DNA of 64,000 bases from Campylobacter hominis ATCC BAA-381 (GCF_000017585.1 NC_009714.1:62001-126000); one strand, 5' to 3'; counted from the first letter of the stretch, positions 39,881 to 50,186 are shown. The notes: generated by a model from the letters alone, not told the origin. Translations and numbers: made by a program.

Positions 39881-40879
39881 TTAAATTTTAAAATTTTCGT
39901 AATTTAAATGCGGAACTATATCTAAATTTTTATAGTTTATAAACTCTTTTTTATTATACTTATAAACTCCTGCGCGTGCTATCATAGCGGCATTATCCGA
40001 GCAAAATTTAAGCGGCGCCAGATGCAAGGTCGAGCCGTATTTGTTTGCCAAATTTTCAAGCTTTGTTCTAAGAGCCGAATTGGCACTTGCACCGCCGACG
40101 ACCGCAAAATTTTGCCATTTTTTCATTTCGTAAATTTTGCTTAATTTATCCATTATATGAGCAATAGCCGTTTTTTGGAAACTTGCAGCTATATTTTCCT
40201 GAACGCTTTGTGAAATTTCACCTGCTTTTTCGATTTCCATTCTAACTTGATTTTTTAATCCGGAAAAGCTGTATTCAAGGCGTTTGTCATGTAAAAGCGG
40301 AATGGTAAAATTTAGATTTCCATCGCAGTTTTTCGCTAAATTTTCTATAAGCGCACCGCCAGGATAATCAAGTCCAAGCATTTTTGCGACTTTATCAAAG
40401 CTTTCGCCGAAACTGTCGTCGCCGGTTTTAGCTAATACAGATATTTTGCCGTTTGCGCTAATATCTAAAACCAAAGTATGCCCTCCGCTGACTAGCAGAA
40501 CACCAAGCGGAAAAATTTCTTTTTTATCTAAAAAAACTGAAAAAATATGTCCTACAAGATGATTTACGGCAATTAGCGGTTTATTCAGTGATATTGATAG
40601 AGCTTTCGCCATGCTTACGCCGCCTATTAGACTTACACTAAGTCCAGGCTCGTTTGTGACGGCAATTGCTGAAATTTCGCTAAAATATGGCTTTATTTTT
40701 TCTATCATTTCAGGAAGTGCTTTGGTGTGAAGTCTTGCGGCAAGTTCAGGTACAACTCCGCCAAATTTAGCATGTTTTATCTCTTGTGAAATTTTACTGA
40801 AATAGTTAAGTTTTAAACTGTTTTCGTCCATCAAAGCGATTGAGCTGTCATCACAACTGCTTTCTATTCCTAAAATCAT
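39881..40879 (-). CDS. tsaD: tRNA N6-threonylcarbamoyladenosine synthase subunit TsaD
   Basis: Transfers threonylcarbamoyl to A37 of ANN-decoding tRNAs. The 332-residue ASKHA-fold protein has GIESSCDDSS at the start, the iron-binding NHLVGHIFS pair of histidines, VSGGHT and the C-terminal FCSDNAAMIA. It overlaps the dxr stop by three bases (ATGA). The order tsaD-dxr-cdsA-NFACT matches what I recall of C. jejuni. Confidence 0.97.
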   Translation of the reverse strand: MILGIESSCDDSSIALMDENSLKLNYFSKISQEIKHAKFGGVVPELAARLHTKALPEMIEKIKPYFSEISAIAVTNEPGLSVSLIGGVSMAKALSISLNKPLIAVNHLVGHIFSVFLDKKEIFPLGVLLVSGGHTLVLDISANGKISVLAKTGDDSFGESFDKVAKMLGLDYPGGALIENLAKNCDGNLNFTIPLLHDKRLEYSFSGLKNQVRMEIEKAGEISQSVQENIAASFQKTAIAHIMDKLSKIYEMKKWQNFAVVGGASANSALRTKLENLANKYGSTLHLAPLKFCSDNAAMIARAGVYKYNKKEFINYKNLDIVPHLNYENFKI

Positions 40880-41955
40880 AATCTAAGCTCGCTTCTTGCG
40901 AAATTTCGCACAATTTTATCTATTTTTATAAGATCTTCCGCATTTTCCGGCGTCAAATCGTTAAATTTTTCTACGGCTTTAAAAATTGTAGATGAAATAT
41001 CTAAAAATCCGCACTTTCCTTGCAAAAACGCAAAAACTGCAATTTCGTTTGCCGCATTTATTATAACGCCCAAATCAGGATTTGACAAAACTTCATCTTT
41101 AAGTTCGAAAATAGGATATTTTTTAATATCTATCTTTTCAAATTTCAAATTTAAACTTAACAAATCGACAGGTTTTAAAATTTCGCTTTTTAAATTAGGC
41201 AAAATCGCATGAGCGATTGCCAGTTTCATATCCGTGCGGCTTAAATGAGCGGCTGTCGAGCCGTCAATAAATTCTATCAAAGCATGTACGCTTGAGCTTG
41301 GTTCAATTAAAGCGTCCAGATTTTTGCAGCCGTAAAGCCAAAAAGCTTCCAGCATTTCAAAAAGTTTGTTTGCCATTGTAGCGCTATCGATTGTGATTTT
41401 TGCGCCCATATTCCAGTTCGGATGTTTTAGAGCGTCAGCGGCTTTTTTTGAGCTTAAATCTTTAATCGGCGTTTTATAAAACGCGCCTCCGCTTGCTGTA
41501 ATTATCATTTTAGCGGGTTTTGCGCTATTTTCAAGTAAAAATTTAAGACCGAAATGTTCGCTGTCTATTGCACGAATTTTAGAAGTATCCAAAAATTTTC
41601 CGCCCACTACCAAACTTTCTTTATTTGAAAGGCATAAAATTTTGCCTGAATTTTGAATTTTCAGACTCGGGATAAGTCCTGCAAAGCCGACTAATGCATT
41701 TATTACGGTTTTACTTTCGCAGCGATTCAGCATTTCGCAAATGCCGTTTTCGCCGCTAAAAATTTTATTGTGTGCTACTTTTGATTTTAATTTTTCATCT
41801 TTTATGTAGACAAATTTCGGATGAAATTCCGCAATTTGCGCGTTTAATTTTTTTACATTTTCAGCGCACGCTAAAGCTTCTACTTCAATGTTAAATTTTC
41901 GTGCTATTTCAAGGGAGTTTGTGCCTATACTTCCGGTGGATCCTAAAACTACCAT
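40876..41955 (-). CDS. dxr: 1-deoxy-D-xylulose 5-phosphate reductoisomerase
   Basis: Second step of the MEP isoprenoid pathway. The 359-residue product has the NADPH motif GSTGSIGTNS at the start, CLSNKESLVVGG, ASGGAFYKT and HPNWNMGAKITIDSATM, all active-site parts. It overlaps cdsA by 7 bases and tsaD at its end. Confidence 0.97.
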   Translation of the reverse strand: MVVLGSTGSIGTNSLEIARKFNIEVEALACAENVKKLNAQIAEFHPKFVYIKDEKLKSKVAHNKIFSGENGICEMLNRCESKTVINALVGFAGLIPSLKIQNSGKILCLSNKESLVVGGKFLDTSKIRAIDSEHFGLKFLLENSAKPAKMIITASGGAFYKTPIKDLSSKKAADALKHPNWNMGAKITIDSATMANKLFEMLEAFWLYGCKNLDALIEPSSSVHALIEFIDGSTAAHLSRTDMKLAIAHAILPNLKSEILKPVDLLSLNLKFEKIDIKKYPIFELKDEVLSNPDLGVIINAANEIAVFAFLQGKCGFLDISSTIFKAVEKFNDLTPENAEDLIKIDKIVRNFARSELRL

Positions 41956-42710
41956 GCATAGACCAAAAGCATCGCTATGGCGCCAAAAAGATAACCGTCT
42001 ATTCTATCTAAAATTCCGCCATGCCCAGGTAAAATTTCGCCGCTATCTTTTACGTTTGCAAGACGTTTTAAGTAGCTTTCAAAAAGATCACCGAAAACCC
42101 CGAATACGCTCACAACAAGTGTTGTATAAACAATTTCTTTAAAATCCGCATTTGTAAAAATTTTAGCGTATAAAAAGCTGATTATAACCGCGAAAATAAA
42201 TCCGCCGATAACGCCTTCAAGTGTTTTATTAGGCGAACTTGGGCTAAAATGAATTTTGCCTATGGCTTTTCCTACGAAATAAGCTCCGGAATCAGAGCAG
42301 ATTACGATTAGAATCATCCATACAAACATCGCAATTCCAAGATCGCTATAAAGTGAAAACATAATAAAAATCGGTACAACCGGATATATAAAAGGCAAAA
42401 TGATTTTTAAGTTTGAAATTTTAAAATAAGCTTGAATTGAAGCTACAAAAATTAACATAAAAAATGAGAGTTTCACGGCTGCTGAAAACGGCGCTTCAAG
42501 TGTAACAAACGGCAATGCCACAAAAAATGCGATTGCAATTAAAACAAAATATTTACTTTCATCGCTGACACCGAAAAGTTTTGCGCTTTCAGAATAAGCG
42601 ACCGCAAGTATTACGACAAAAAGTACGAAGTTCAGGGCATAAATGTCAAGCCACGCAAGAACCGTAAAGGCTACAAATAGTACTAAGCCTGTTAAAATTT
42701 TCTCTCTCAT
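41949..42710 (-). CDS. cdsA: Phosphatidate cytidylyltransferase
   Basis: Makes CDP-diacylglycerol for phospholipids. A 253-residue integral membrane protein with about seven hydrophobic segments; the family signature is SDSGAYFVGKAIGKIHFSP...NKTLEG near residues 138-165, and the end HGGILDRIDGYLF is conserved. Confidence 0.96.
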   Translation of the reverse strand: MREKILTGLVLFVAFTVLAWLDIYALNFVLFVVILAVAYSESAKLFGVSDESKYFVLIAIAFFVALPFVTLEAPFSAAVKLSFFMLIFVASIQAYFKISNLKIILPFIYPVVPIFIMFSLYSDLGIAMFVWMILIVICSDSGAYFVGKAIGKIHFSPSSPNKTLEGVIGGFIFAVIISFLYAKIFTNADFKEIVYTTLVVSVFGVFGDLFESYLKRLANVKDSGEILPGHGGILDRIDGYLFGAIAMLLVYAW

Positions 42711-42751
42711 AAAAAACTCCTAAGCCGATAATTATATAAAATTTTCGCTTA

Positions 42752-44065
42752 TTATGGCTTTAAAATTTTTATTGTTTTAAAGTTATTGTAATTTACAAAC
42801 GCACTTTCAACTACACGTACAAAGCCTCTTTTTGTGTAATCCACATTGAAATTTCCAGGTGTATTTACGCTGAAATTTACGCAAATTTTTGCTGCCATTT
42901 CTATGATTTCCGGCGTTAAGTTTTGTTTTGCAGTTTTTACAATGACGTGGGCCCCCGGTATATCTTTTATATGGAACCAGAAATCGTTTTTAGCCGAGTT
43001 TTTAAGTAGCCATTCGTTGCCGATTTTGTTTTTACCGACACTTATTTTAAATTCTCCTATATAAAAGTTTTGCACGTTTTGGTTGTTTTTTTCTTTTTTT
43101 TGTGCGGTTATTTCGTGTTTTGGAAGTAAAATTTCAAGCTCCTGTCCGTTTTTTGCGTTTAAAATCAATGTTTTTAAGTTTTGCCAAAATTTTAGCTGTT
43201 CGTCTAAATTTTGCCTTTGGATATATAAATTCGCTGCTTTTTGGCGAAGTTTTTTAGAAGTCGTGAAAAAATCGTTTGCCGAAATTTTCGGCGGTTTTTC
43301 AAAAGAAAACTCAATTTTTTTGTCATTCTTATAAATTGAAATTTTTCTATCAAAATCTTTTAATTTGTAAAGATTTTCAATTAAAATTTCACCTTTAAGT
43401 TTAAAATCCGCGGCATTTTTTAAAAGCTCCTCCTCCTTTGGAAGTTCGCATAAATTTTGCGAAAAATTTTCTATTTTTTTATCTACCGATAAAATTTTGG
43501 CGGTGCGTAAATTTTCAAATTGCAAATTTTTTATATTATTAAACTCATTTTTAAAAAAAATATCAAAATTTTCTATTTTTTCTACCGTTTTTTCTCGAAT
43601 TTCTATACCTGGTAAAAATTTCAGTTTCACACCGACTTTTATATTTCTGAACTCATTTTCAAAATGCCTTAAAGCTTCCAAAATAATGTTATTTTCATCT
43701 GTTATTATTACATTTGTAAATCGCCCCGTAAATTCAAAATAAATATGTGAAATAATTTTTTTATAGCTTCCGTTTAAAGTGGCGCAAATATGAAGTATGC
43801 GATTGTTTTTTGGAACTTCAACGGCTGAAATTTTAGCCGAAACAAAACGTTTTTCCAAAATCAGATCAAACGGGGCTTTGTAAATTTTATTCGGCGTGAA
43901 ATTCTCGTTTTTATGTATATTTGAGTGAGTTTTTCCAAGATCGAAAAACAGCTCATAATCATCAAAAACTATGTAAAAAAGATTATCTCCGACTCGTTTT
44001 ATGTTTGAAATTTTATGGAATTTTTGTAAAAATTCCGCTATTTGCAATAAATTTTGATATTTCAT
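42752..44065 (-). CDS. NFACT/RqcH-like protein (fibronectin-binding protein A family)
   Basis: A 437-residue NFACT protein. The N-terminal NFACT-N part holds YFEFTGRFTNVIITD; a coiled-coil middle follows; the C-terminal NFACT-R domain has NDFWFHIKDIPGAHVIVK and ends in a beta-rich tail. Bacterial RqcH members bind split 50S subunits and add alanine tails to stalled peptides; older annotations call them fibronectin-binding. It is shorter than the 560-570 residue firmicute forms. It is the first gene of the cdsA-dxr-tsaD run. Confidence 0.85.
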   Translation of the reverse strand: MKYQNLLQIAEFLQKFHKISNIKRVGDNLFYIVFDDYELFFDLGKTHSNIHKNENFTPNKIYKAPFDLILEKRFVSAKISAVEVPKNNRILHICATLNGSYKKIISHIYFEFTGRFTNVIITDENNIILEALRHFENEFRNIKVGVKLKFLPGIEIREKTVEKIENFDIFFKNEFNNIKNLQFENLRTAKILSVDKKIENFSQNLCELPKEEELLKNAADFKLKGEILIENLYKLKDFDRKISIYKNDKKIEFSFEKPPKISANDFFTTSKKLRQKAANLYIQRQNLDEQLKFWQNLKTLILNAKNGQELEILLPKHEITAQKKEKNNQNVQNFYIGEFKISVGKNKIGNEWLLKNSAKNDFWFHIKDIPGAHVIVKTAKQNLTPEIIEMAAKICVNFSVNTPGNFNVDYTKRGFVRVVESAFVNYNNFKTIKILKP

Positions 44066-44122
44066 AATGAGATTTTAGCGAAATTTTGCTAAAATCATAC
44101 AAAATTTTAATAAGGAATAAAA

Positions 44123-45382
44123 ATGAAACAGACGATTACGGAAAAAATTTTTAGCGACCATGTTGGCGCGCAGGTTTACGCAGGAGAGATTGTAGAAAGT
44201 AAAATCGATATGGTGATAGGAAACGATATCACTACGCCGATTTCAATTCGCCAATTTGAAAAATCCGGCGCAGCGCATTTGGCTAATCCTGACGGCTTTG
44301 CAATCGTAATGGACCATTATATTCCGACTAAAGATATTGCAAGTGCAAATCAGGCTAAAATTTCACGCGAATTTGCATATAAGCATAATTTGAAAAATTT
44401 TTTCGATGAAAAGGATATTGGAATTGAGCACGCTCTTATACCTGAAAAAGGGCTTGTGGTATCAGGCGATGTAATAATAGGAGCAGATTCTCATACTTGC
44501 ACGCACGGCGCTTTAGGGGCATTCAGCACAGGTATGGGAAGCACCGATATAGCATATGCGATGATAACCGGTAAAAATTGGTTTAAAGTACCGAAATCAA
44601 TAAAAGTCGTGTTAAAAGGACGATTAGGCGAACATATTTACGGAAAAGATCTTATTTTAAAACTAATTTCAATGATTGGTGTTGATGGTGCGCTTTATAA
44701 GGCGCTTGAATTTTGCGGAGATATTCAGAATATCGATATGGACAGCCGTTTTTCAATGTGCAATATGGCGATTGAAGCCGGCGCGAAAAGTGGAATAATC
44801 GCAGCCGATGAGATAACAAAACAATTTTTTAAAGATAAAAATTTAAGAGCCGAACCGAAATATTTTTATAGCGATGAGGACGCTTTTTATGAGCGCACGG
44901 TTGAAATTGATATGAGCGCGCTTGAGCCTATGGTTGCGTATCCGTTTTTACCAAGTAATGGAAAAACAATAACTCAGGCTGTTGCCGATGAATTAAAAAT
45001 AGACCAGGCATTTATCGGAAGCTGTACAAATGGGCGTTTGAGTGATTTAAGAATTGCTGCTGAAATTTTAAAAGGCAAAAAAGTTGCGAAAAAAACCCGT
45101 CTGATAATAACTCCTGCGACGCAAAAAATATATAAAGCTGCCGAACACGAGGGATTAATCGATATTTTTATAGATGCGGGAGCTGTCGTATCAAATCCTA
45201 CTTGTGGGGCTTGTCTTGGCGGATATATGGGAATTCTAGGAGCAAATGAACGTTGTGTCAGCACTACAAATAGAAATTTTGTAGGTAGAATGGGAGATAG
45301 AACCAGCGAAGTTTATCTTGCAAACTCGGCTGTAGTCGCAGCTTCGGCAATTACAGGCAAAATAACAGATCCTAGAAGATAG
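44123..45382 (+). CDS. leuC: 3-isopropylmalate dehydratase large subunit
   Basis: Aconitase-family [4Fe-4S] enzyme of leucine synthesis. The 419-residue short form has GADSHTCTHGALGAFSTGMG, then the cluster cysteines in GSCTNGR and PTCGACLGG. The small subunit gene leuD is not adjacent; mobA follows two bases after the stop. Homoaconitase-type activity cannot be ruled out from sequence alone. Confidence 0.9.
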   Translation: MKQTITEKIFSDHVGAQVYAGEIVESKIDMVIGNDITTPISIRQFEKSGAAHLANPDGFAIVMDHYIPTKDIASANQAKISREFAYKHNLKNFFDEKDIGIEHALIPEKGLVVSGDVIIGADSHTCTHGALGAFSTGMGSTDIAYAMITGKNWFKVPKSIKVVLKGRLGEHIYGKDLILKLISMIGVDGALYKALEFCGDIQNIDMDSRFSMCNMAIEAGAKSGIIAADEITKQFFKDKNLRAEPKYFYSDEDAFYERTVEIDMSALEPMVAYPFLPSNGKTITQAVADELKIDQAFIGSCTNGRLSDLRIAAEILKGKKVAKKTRLIITPATQKIYKAAEHEGLIDIFIDAGAVVSNPTCGACLGGYMGILGANERCVSTTNRNFVGRMGDRTSEVYLANSAVVAASAITGKITDPRR

Positions 45383-45384
45383 TT

Positions 45385-45939
45385 TTGAAACTTCCGGTTT
45401 GCGTGATTTTAAGTGGCGGGAAAAGTTCTCGTTTCGGTTACGATAAAACTCTTGTAAAATTTAATGAATGTGATACTTTAACGGAGTTTTGCGTGAAGCG
45501 ATACGGCGAAATTTTTGAAAAAATATTTGTAAGCGCAAAAAATGATAAATTCGGTGGAAAATTTAGGCTTTTACTTGATAAAAGTTCGGAATTTTCACCG
45601 ATGAATGCACTTTTCAGTATTTTAGAAAATTTTAAAAACGAAAAAGTTTTTATAGTGCCTGCCGATATGCCGCTTGTGGAATTTTCTACAATCTACTCGC
45701 TTTATGAAAATAGCGCAAATGAAAAAATTTGCGTTGCAAAAGAAAGCAAGCGAACACATTTTTTATGCGGATTTTTCAGTAGTGAAATTGCCGATTTAGC
45801 ATATTCGCTTGCTAAAAAAAATGAGCATAAAATTGAAAATTTATGCAAAAAAGCAGGATTTAAAAGCGTGGAATTTCAAAATAGCGGGCAATTTTTAAAC
45901 ATAAATTATCAATCCGATTTGTTGAAGGTCAAAATATGA
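45385..45939 (+). CDS. mobA: Molybdenum cofactor guanylyltransferase
   Basis: Attaches GMP to molybdopterin, giving the bis-MGD cofactor for enzymes such as nitrate and formate oxidoreductases. The 184-residue product starts with a TTG and has the nucleotide-binding ILSGGKSSRFGYDK and PADMPLV motifs. It is coupled to leuC in front and overlaps pldA by four bases. Confidence 0.88.
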   Translation: MKLPVCVILSGGKSSRFGYDKTLVKFNECDTLTEFCVKRYGEIFEKIFVSAKNDKFGGKFRLLLDKSSEFSPMNALFSILENFKNEKVFIVPADMPLVEFSTIYSLYENSANEKICVAKESKRTHFLCGFFSSEIADLAYSLAKKNEHKIENLCKKAGFKSVEFQNSGQFLNINYQSDLLKVKI

Positions 45940-46904
45940 GAAAAATTTTTATCTTGGCTATTTTTTGCGCCGGAATTTTTGCTTTCGATGAAACTGAAAT
46001 TTATCAAAAAGCGCAAGATTATGAAAATAAAGGTGATTATGAAAATGCGATGAAATTGTATAAGCAAATCGCACAAAATAGATTTCAAAAACCGAAAAAT
46101 GTCGAAATTTCTACGCAAATTTCCAATGATAGTAAAATTTCAGTCGATAAAGCTTTGCCTCAAAATTCATACAAAATTCTAAGCAAAGACGATGTGGAGC
46201 ACAAAAGCGAATCAAAATATGCACAAGATGATAAATTATTTGATATAAGCGTTTACGAACCTTTTTATTTTTTGGGAAGCTATGATTTCAGCGATAAAGA
46301 TGGGCGTAAAAACGGCGAAGTTAAGTTCGGTTTCGGTTTGGAAATGCCGATTGTTTATGATTTATTCGGGCTTAATGAAAAAATCGCATTTGCTTACACG
46401 CAAAGGGCGTGGTGGCAAGTCGATCTTGATAGTGCGCCGTTTCGTGAGACAAATTATCAACCTGAAATTTTTATACAAATTCCTTTTGAAAATAGTATAA
46501 AATACGTGCAATTAGGCGCTTTGCACGAATCAAACGGAAAAGATGGAGAACTTAGCCGTAGTTGGAATAAATTATATGCTCAAGCCGCATTTAAAATGTC
46601 AAATTTTACATTTACGCCGAGAGTTTGGCGGGCATTTTTAACGGATGACAACAACGATATAAGCGATTATATGGGCTATGGCGAGTTTAATTTCAACTAT
46701 GAAATTGGTGAACACGAACTTCATGCAAAATGGCGAAATAATTTAAAATTTGATGAAAATCGCGGCGCAATCGAGCTTGGATGGTTTTTTCCGCTTTATG
46801 GAAATTTCAAAGGATACGTGCAGTACTTTTCAGGATATGGCGAAAGCTTAGTCGATTATTCAAAAAGTGTAGATAAAATAAGTTTTGGTTTTGCATATAA
46901 ATAG
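45936..46904 (+). CDS. pldA: Outer-membrane phospholipase A
   Basis: A 322-residue outer-membrane protein. Residues 1-16 are a signal peptide; a short TPR-like helical part (YENKGDYENAMKLYKQI) follows; from about 105 a beta-barrel starts. The catalytic pair is in ALHESNG (H197, S199) followed by SRSWNKLY, and an acidic DDNND lies further on. OMPLA dimers hydrolyse phospholipids in the outer leaflet and matter in Campylobacter haemolysis. The mobA-pldA order matches C. jejuni as I recall it. Confidence 0.93.
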   Translation: MRKIFILAIFCAGIFAFDETEIYQKAQDYENKGDYENAMKLYKQIAQNRFQKPKNVEISTQISNDSKISVDKALPQNSYKILSKDDVEHKSESKYAQDDKLFDISVYEPFYFLGSYDFSDKDGRKNGEVKFGFGLEMPIVYDLFGLNEKIAFAYTQRAWWQVDLDSAPFRETNYQPEIFIQIPFENSIKYVQLGALHESNGKDGELSRSWNKLYAQAAFKMSNFTFTPRVWRAFLTDDNNDISDYMGYGEFNFNYEIGEHELHAKWRNNLKFDENRGAIELGWFFPLYGNFKGYVQYFSGYGESLVDYSKSVDKISFGFAYK

Positions 46905-47774
46905 TAAATTTCATCTATTGTCAAATATGTAAATTTAAACTTATAAATTTATTTTATCCGCGATTTAATGAATTTTTATAAACTGTCTTAAATTTAATTT
47001 TTCGAAAATTATCAATTTGTGATTCTATTTGTTTGTAAAAACTTATAAATTTTAGTGATGCTAAAATAAAAAATATCAAAGTTTATTGTATTAAAAACAT
47101 GAAATTTATCAACTTGAACTATTCTTTTAAATTGAATAAAATCCGTTGCTCTTTATTCAACTATAAAATTTTGTATAAAATGGGAAAATATTTAAAAAAA
47201 AGATTTTCTAATTTTAACGAGAATTTTTATATTTGACTGATTTTAAAAAAATTGATACGTTTTTTAGCCTATTATTTCGAATTTTTATTATAGTGCAACG
47301 AATGTGATTAAAATGTCCGGCAAGTTTTTTAAAGTTTTTTAACATAATTTTTTTATCCACACAAATTGATTTTTCCTGATATTTCCAAACGAATAAATAA
47401 AAGAGCGTTTTTTTGAAACTGCCTGTTAATATTGTCATCTTCTCTTTCAATTGCACTCAACATTAAAAACGCGCGCAAAACAATTTAGAAAATTCAAGCT
47501 TTTTGTGATTTTTATATTTATATAACTTCACTTTTGTTTGTGTTATAAAATGAAAAGGTTATCATGTGATAATTTAATGTCGGATGGATTAGTGACGGAT
47601 TTTTTAAGAATTGTGATATTGTTAAATGGTAATATTTGCATTAAATAACGTTTTAATTTGGAATATATTTATAAAATTTACAAAAGTCTCGGTGCTGATA
47701 TAAAAGAAATTTTTGAATAATAGAATTTTATTTTTAATTTTTAGTTGTTTTTTAAAAAGAGCATGATTGAGTTG
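46905..47774. other. Long AT-rich spacer between pldA and nrfA
   Basis: About 870 bases. A minus-strand frame of 80 codons at 47214-47456 has no ribosome site or recognisable family and is not called. I see no RNA gene or repeat. The right edge is a strong hairpin. Confidence 0.5.
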
Positions 47775-47800
47775 AAATTCCCGTCAAATGACGGGAATTT
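47775..47800. terminator. Strong hairpin terminator downstream of nrfA
   Basis: AAATTCCCGTCA (47775-47786) and TGACGGGAATTT (47789-47800) form a 12-bp stem. TTTCGTTTTT follows on the plus strand, so it stops transcripts from the left best, but it also lies 24 bases after the nrfA stop. Confidence 0.8.
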
Positions 47801-47823
47801 CGTTTTTAAAAAGATGAGGTTTT

Positions 47824-49497
47824 TTAAAATTTCAGATTTTTAATATCTTCATCAAGTTTTAAAAGTTCATCGCTCGGCTTGCTTGCTACCGGATATTTGT
47901 GTTCTGTAATAACTTCAGGAGCTTCAGGAATTTCGGCAGTTTCGCTGATTTGCATTTTTATTCCGTATTTTGACATTACATTTACGAGCGCTATTTGACC
48001 AAGGCGTGAGTTTTCTTTGCATTGACCTGTAATTCTCATAGCTTCTTGCGGCGCGTGAAATCCGTAGCTGTTTTCACTAAATGCAAAATCCCATCGTAAA
48101 TGCGCTTTTCTATGGAATTTTAATGGTTCAGCCAAAACTTCACTGATTTTTGCTTTTTGTTCGTCTGCAGAAAGTGCTGCAAACTCATCTAATTTTGCAA
48201 GTTCGCCTCTTGCATAAGATATGTCTTTTATCAAAGAAAGCAGAGCGTTTTCGCAACCTCTAAGTTCATAAGCGTGGCGGTTTTGTATAAAACTTACGCG
48301 GTTTTTCAATTCGTTTTCATTTTGCATATGGCAAGTTTTGCAGCTTGCAGTTATATCCGCCAGTGGAGTTTGAATTGTGTGATTTGTGATTTTTATACTT
48401 CCTTCTCTTTTATAAGGCATATGGCAATCAACACAACTTACGCCGCTTCTAGCGTGAATTCCGGCACTACTTAGCTCAGCTTCCGAGTGTTGCATTTTTA
48501 TGATTTGTGCACCGGTATCTTTGTGAATAAAGTCGAATTTAAAGCTTCCGTCGGCTAATTTTTCATCATAATACTCATCAAACATTTCAATTTTGAAAGG
48601 TTTATCTTTGCCCCATTTTGCCCAAGGAAATGTCAATGTGTTGTCTTTGCCTTGGAAATAGTATTCTACGTGGCATTGCATACAGACGTAATTTCTCATT
48701 TCCGCTCTTGTGCCTTTTATGCCGCTTTTTGCGTCAGCTTCGTATCCGCGCTCCACCATCGCATTTACAAAAGCCGGTCTTGTTACTCGTAAGCTCATAT
48801 CATCAGGATTATGGCAATCTGCGCAGCTACTTCCTAAATGTGAGCCTTTATACGCATCATCGCCGTGTTTTTCTTTTATTAGTTTCATTACATCAAAATA
48901 AGGTATTGAATTCATTTTTGTCCATGCCGCTTTTTTTGCTGCGCCGTTTTCTTTATCTACGTCAAAAAATCCCATCGGTTTATTTGCCGCTTCCACAGGA
49001 TTTTCGCTAAGTTTGTAGTCTTTATCAACCATTAAAGCGGTCAAGTGTCCGGTATGACAATTTACACAGGCTCCCGGTTGTCCTTTAAATTTAGGAAGCC
49101 CATGTGCGTTTAAATACTCTTTATTGTTTCTCATTGTTTCGATTTGATCTATTTGTGAATAAAAATGAAGTCTAGGTCTTGAATAATCAACCGCAAATGC
49201 GTAGCCGTTCCACAATTTCGTAGCTGCAGGCCAACGAATCAATTTGCTGTATGGCAAACTTCCTGCAAAATTTGTTTGGAAAGTGATATCTTTCATCGCA
49301 GCAAGTCCGTTGTATTGCGAAGGGAAATTTTTACCCCATTCCTGTATATCAGGATTTGTATCGCTAACTTTATTTAACATCAGCGGATAAGATTTTTCTT
49401 CAATTTTTTTGTTGCTGATATCCGCAAAAAGCGCAAATATACCTGCACCTAAAACTACAGCTATTAAAAAGCTGACTAGATATATAAATTTTTTCAT
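47824..49497 (-). CDS. nrfA: Cytochrome c552 ammonia-forming nitrite reductase
   Basis: Periplasmic six-electron reduction of nitrite to ammonium. The 557-residue protein has an N-terminal signal anchor and five haem sites: CVNCH (144-148), CADCH (225-229), CMQCH (272-276), CVDCH (355-359) and CKTCH (386-390). The first, catalytic site is CxxCH instead of the CxxCK of E. coli, a variant known from Campylobacter. FIQNRHAYELRG supplies a distal histidine. It follows nrfH by 17 bases. Confidence 0.97.
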   Translation of the reverse strand: MKKFIYLVSFLIAVVLGAGIFALFADISNKKIEEKSYPLMLNKVSDTNPDIQEWGKNFPSQYNGLAAMKDITFQTNFAGSLPYSKLIRWPAATKLWNGYAFAVDYSRPRLHFYSQIDQIETMRNNKEYLNAHGLPKFKGQPGACVNCHTGHLTALMVDKDYKLSENPVEAANKPMGFFDVDKENGAAKKAAWTKMNSIPYFDVMKLIKEKHGDDAYKGSHLGSSCADCHNPDDMSLRVTRPAFVNAMVERGYEADAKSGIKGTRAEMRNYVCMQCHVEYYFQGKDNTLTFPWAKWGKDKPFKIEMFDEYYDEKLADGSFKFDFIHKDTGAQIIKMQHSEAELSSAGIHARSGVSCVDCHMPYKREGSIKITNHTIQTPLADITASCKTCHMQNENELKNRVSFIQNRHAYELRGCENALLSLIKDISYARGELAKLDEFAALSADEQKAKISEVLAEPLKFHRKAHLRWDFAFSENSYGFHAPQEAMRITGQCKENSRLGQIALVNVMSKYGIKMQISETAEIPEAPEVITEHKYPVASKPSDELLKLDEDIKNLKF

Positions 49498-49514
49498 CTA
49501 TTAACTCCTTGATT

Positions 49515-50057
49515 TTAATAATTATGTGCGTGGCCTGCTTGCTTATGGCAGCTAACGCAACTTAATTCTTCATTTTTGGCAGGTAATTTTAATCTGCCGT
49601 CATTTCCTACTGTAGCGACATTTGCACCGCAAATTGAATTTGCCGATACGTCTTTGTGGCAAGAGATACAGTTTTGTTGTACAATCTGTTTGCTCTCTTG
49701 TGTCGCTGAAAATGCAACAGGATTATCTTTGAAAGTAAAAGCATATCCGTGATGAAGTCCGCTTTTTGCTTTCATTATCCATTTTGAAAAAAACTCATGC
49801 GGAACGTGACATTGATTACAGGTAGCCGCATTTTGGTGTCCGCCTCTTTGCCAGCTTTCATATACCTGATTCATCACGTGACAGTTTTTGCAAGCAGCGG
49901 GATCGTCGCTGAAATATGAAAAACCTTCGGCATAGACAAAAGTATAAAGTCCATGACCTATAATCACGCCAAAACTGATGATTATAATAAATAAAGCTAT
50001 GGAAAAAGAGCGTTTTTTGGTCTTTTGCTCTGTTTGCGAGCCGTTTTTATTTTCCAA
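49515..50057 (-). CDS. nrfH: Membrane-anchored tetrahaem quinol dehydrogenase NrfH
   Basis: Passes electrons from menaquinol to NrfA. The 180-residue NapC/NirT-type protein has one transmembrane helix (about 18-42) and four haem sites: CKNCH (56-60), CNQCH (80-84), CISCH (130-134) and CVSCH (167-171). It is the first gene of the nrfHA operon, with a 130-base upstream region before ribD's 3' end. Confidence 0.96.
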   Translation of the reverse strand: MENKNGSQTEQKTKKRSFSIALFIIIISFGVIIGHGLYTFVYAEGFSYFSDDPAACKNCHVMNQVYESWQRGGHQNAATCNQCHVPHEFFSKWIMKAKSGLHHGYAFTFKDNPVAFSATQESKQIVQQNCISCHKDVSANSICGANVATVGNDGRLKLPAKNEELSCVSCHKQAGHAHNY

Positions 50058-50186
50058 AAAAACCTCCTAAATTTTAAAATTTTTAATTTTCTGATAAAAT
50101 TTTGGATTTATCTCAAAAAAATGTCACATTTTATCAAAACACAGATAATTTTTTGTTGATTTAGGTCAAAATTGATTTAATTTTTA

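Noticed and set aside
47214-47456. Minus-strand 80-codon open frame between pldA and nrfA
   Set aside because: No ribosome site, no family, and composition expected from AT-rich non-coding DNA.
48618-49010. Plus-strand 130-codon frame opposite nrfA
   Set aside because: Antisense shadow of a strongly conserved multihaem gene.
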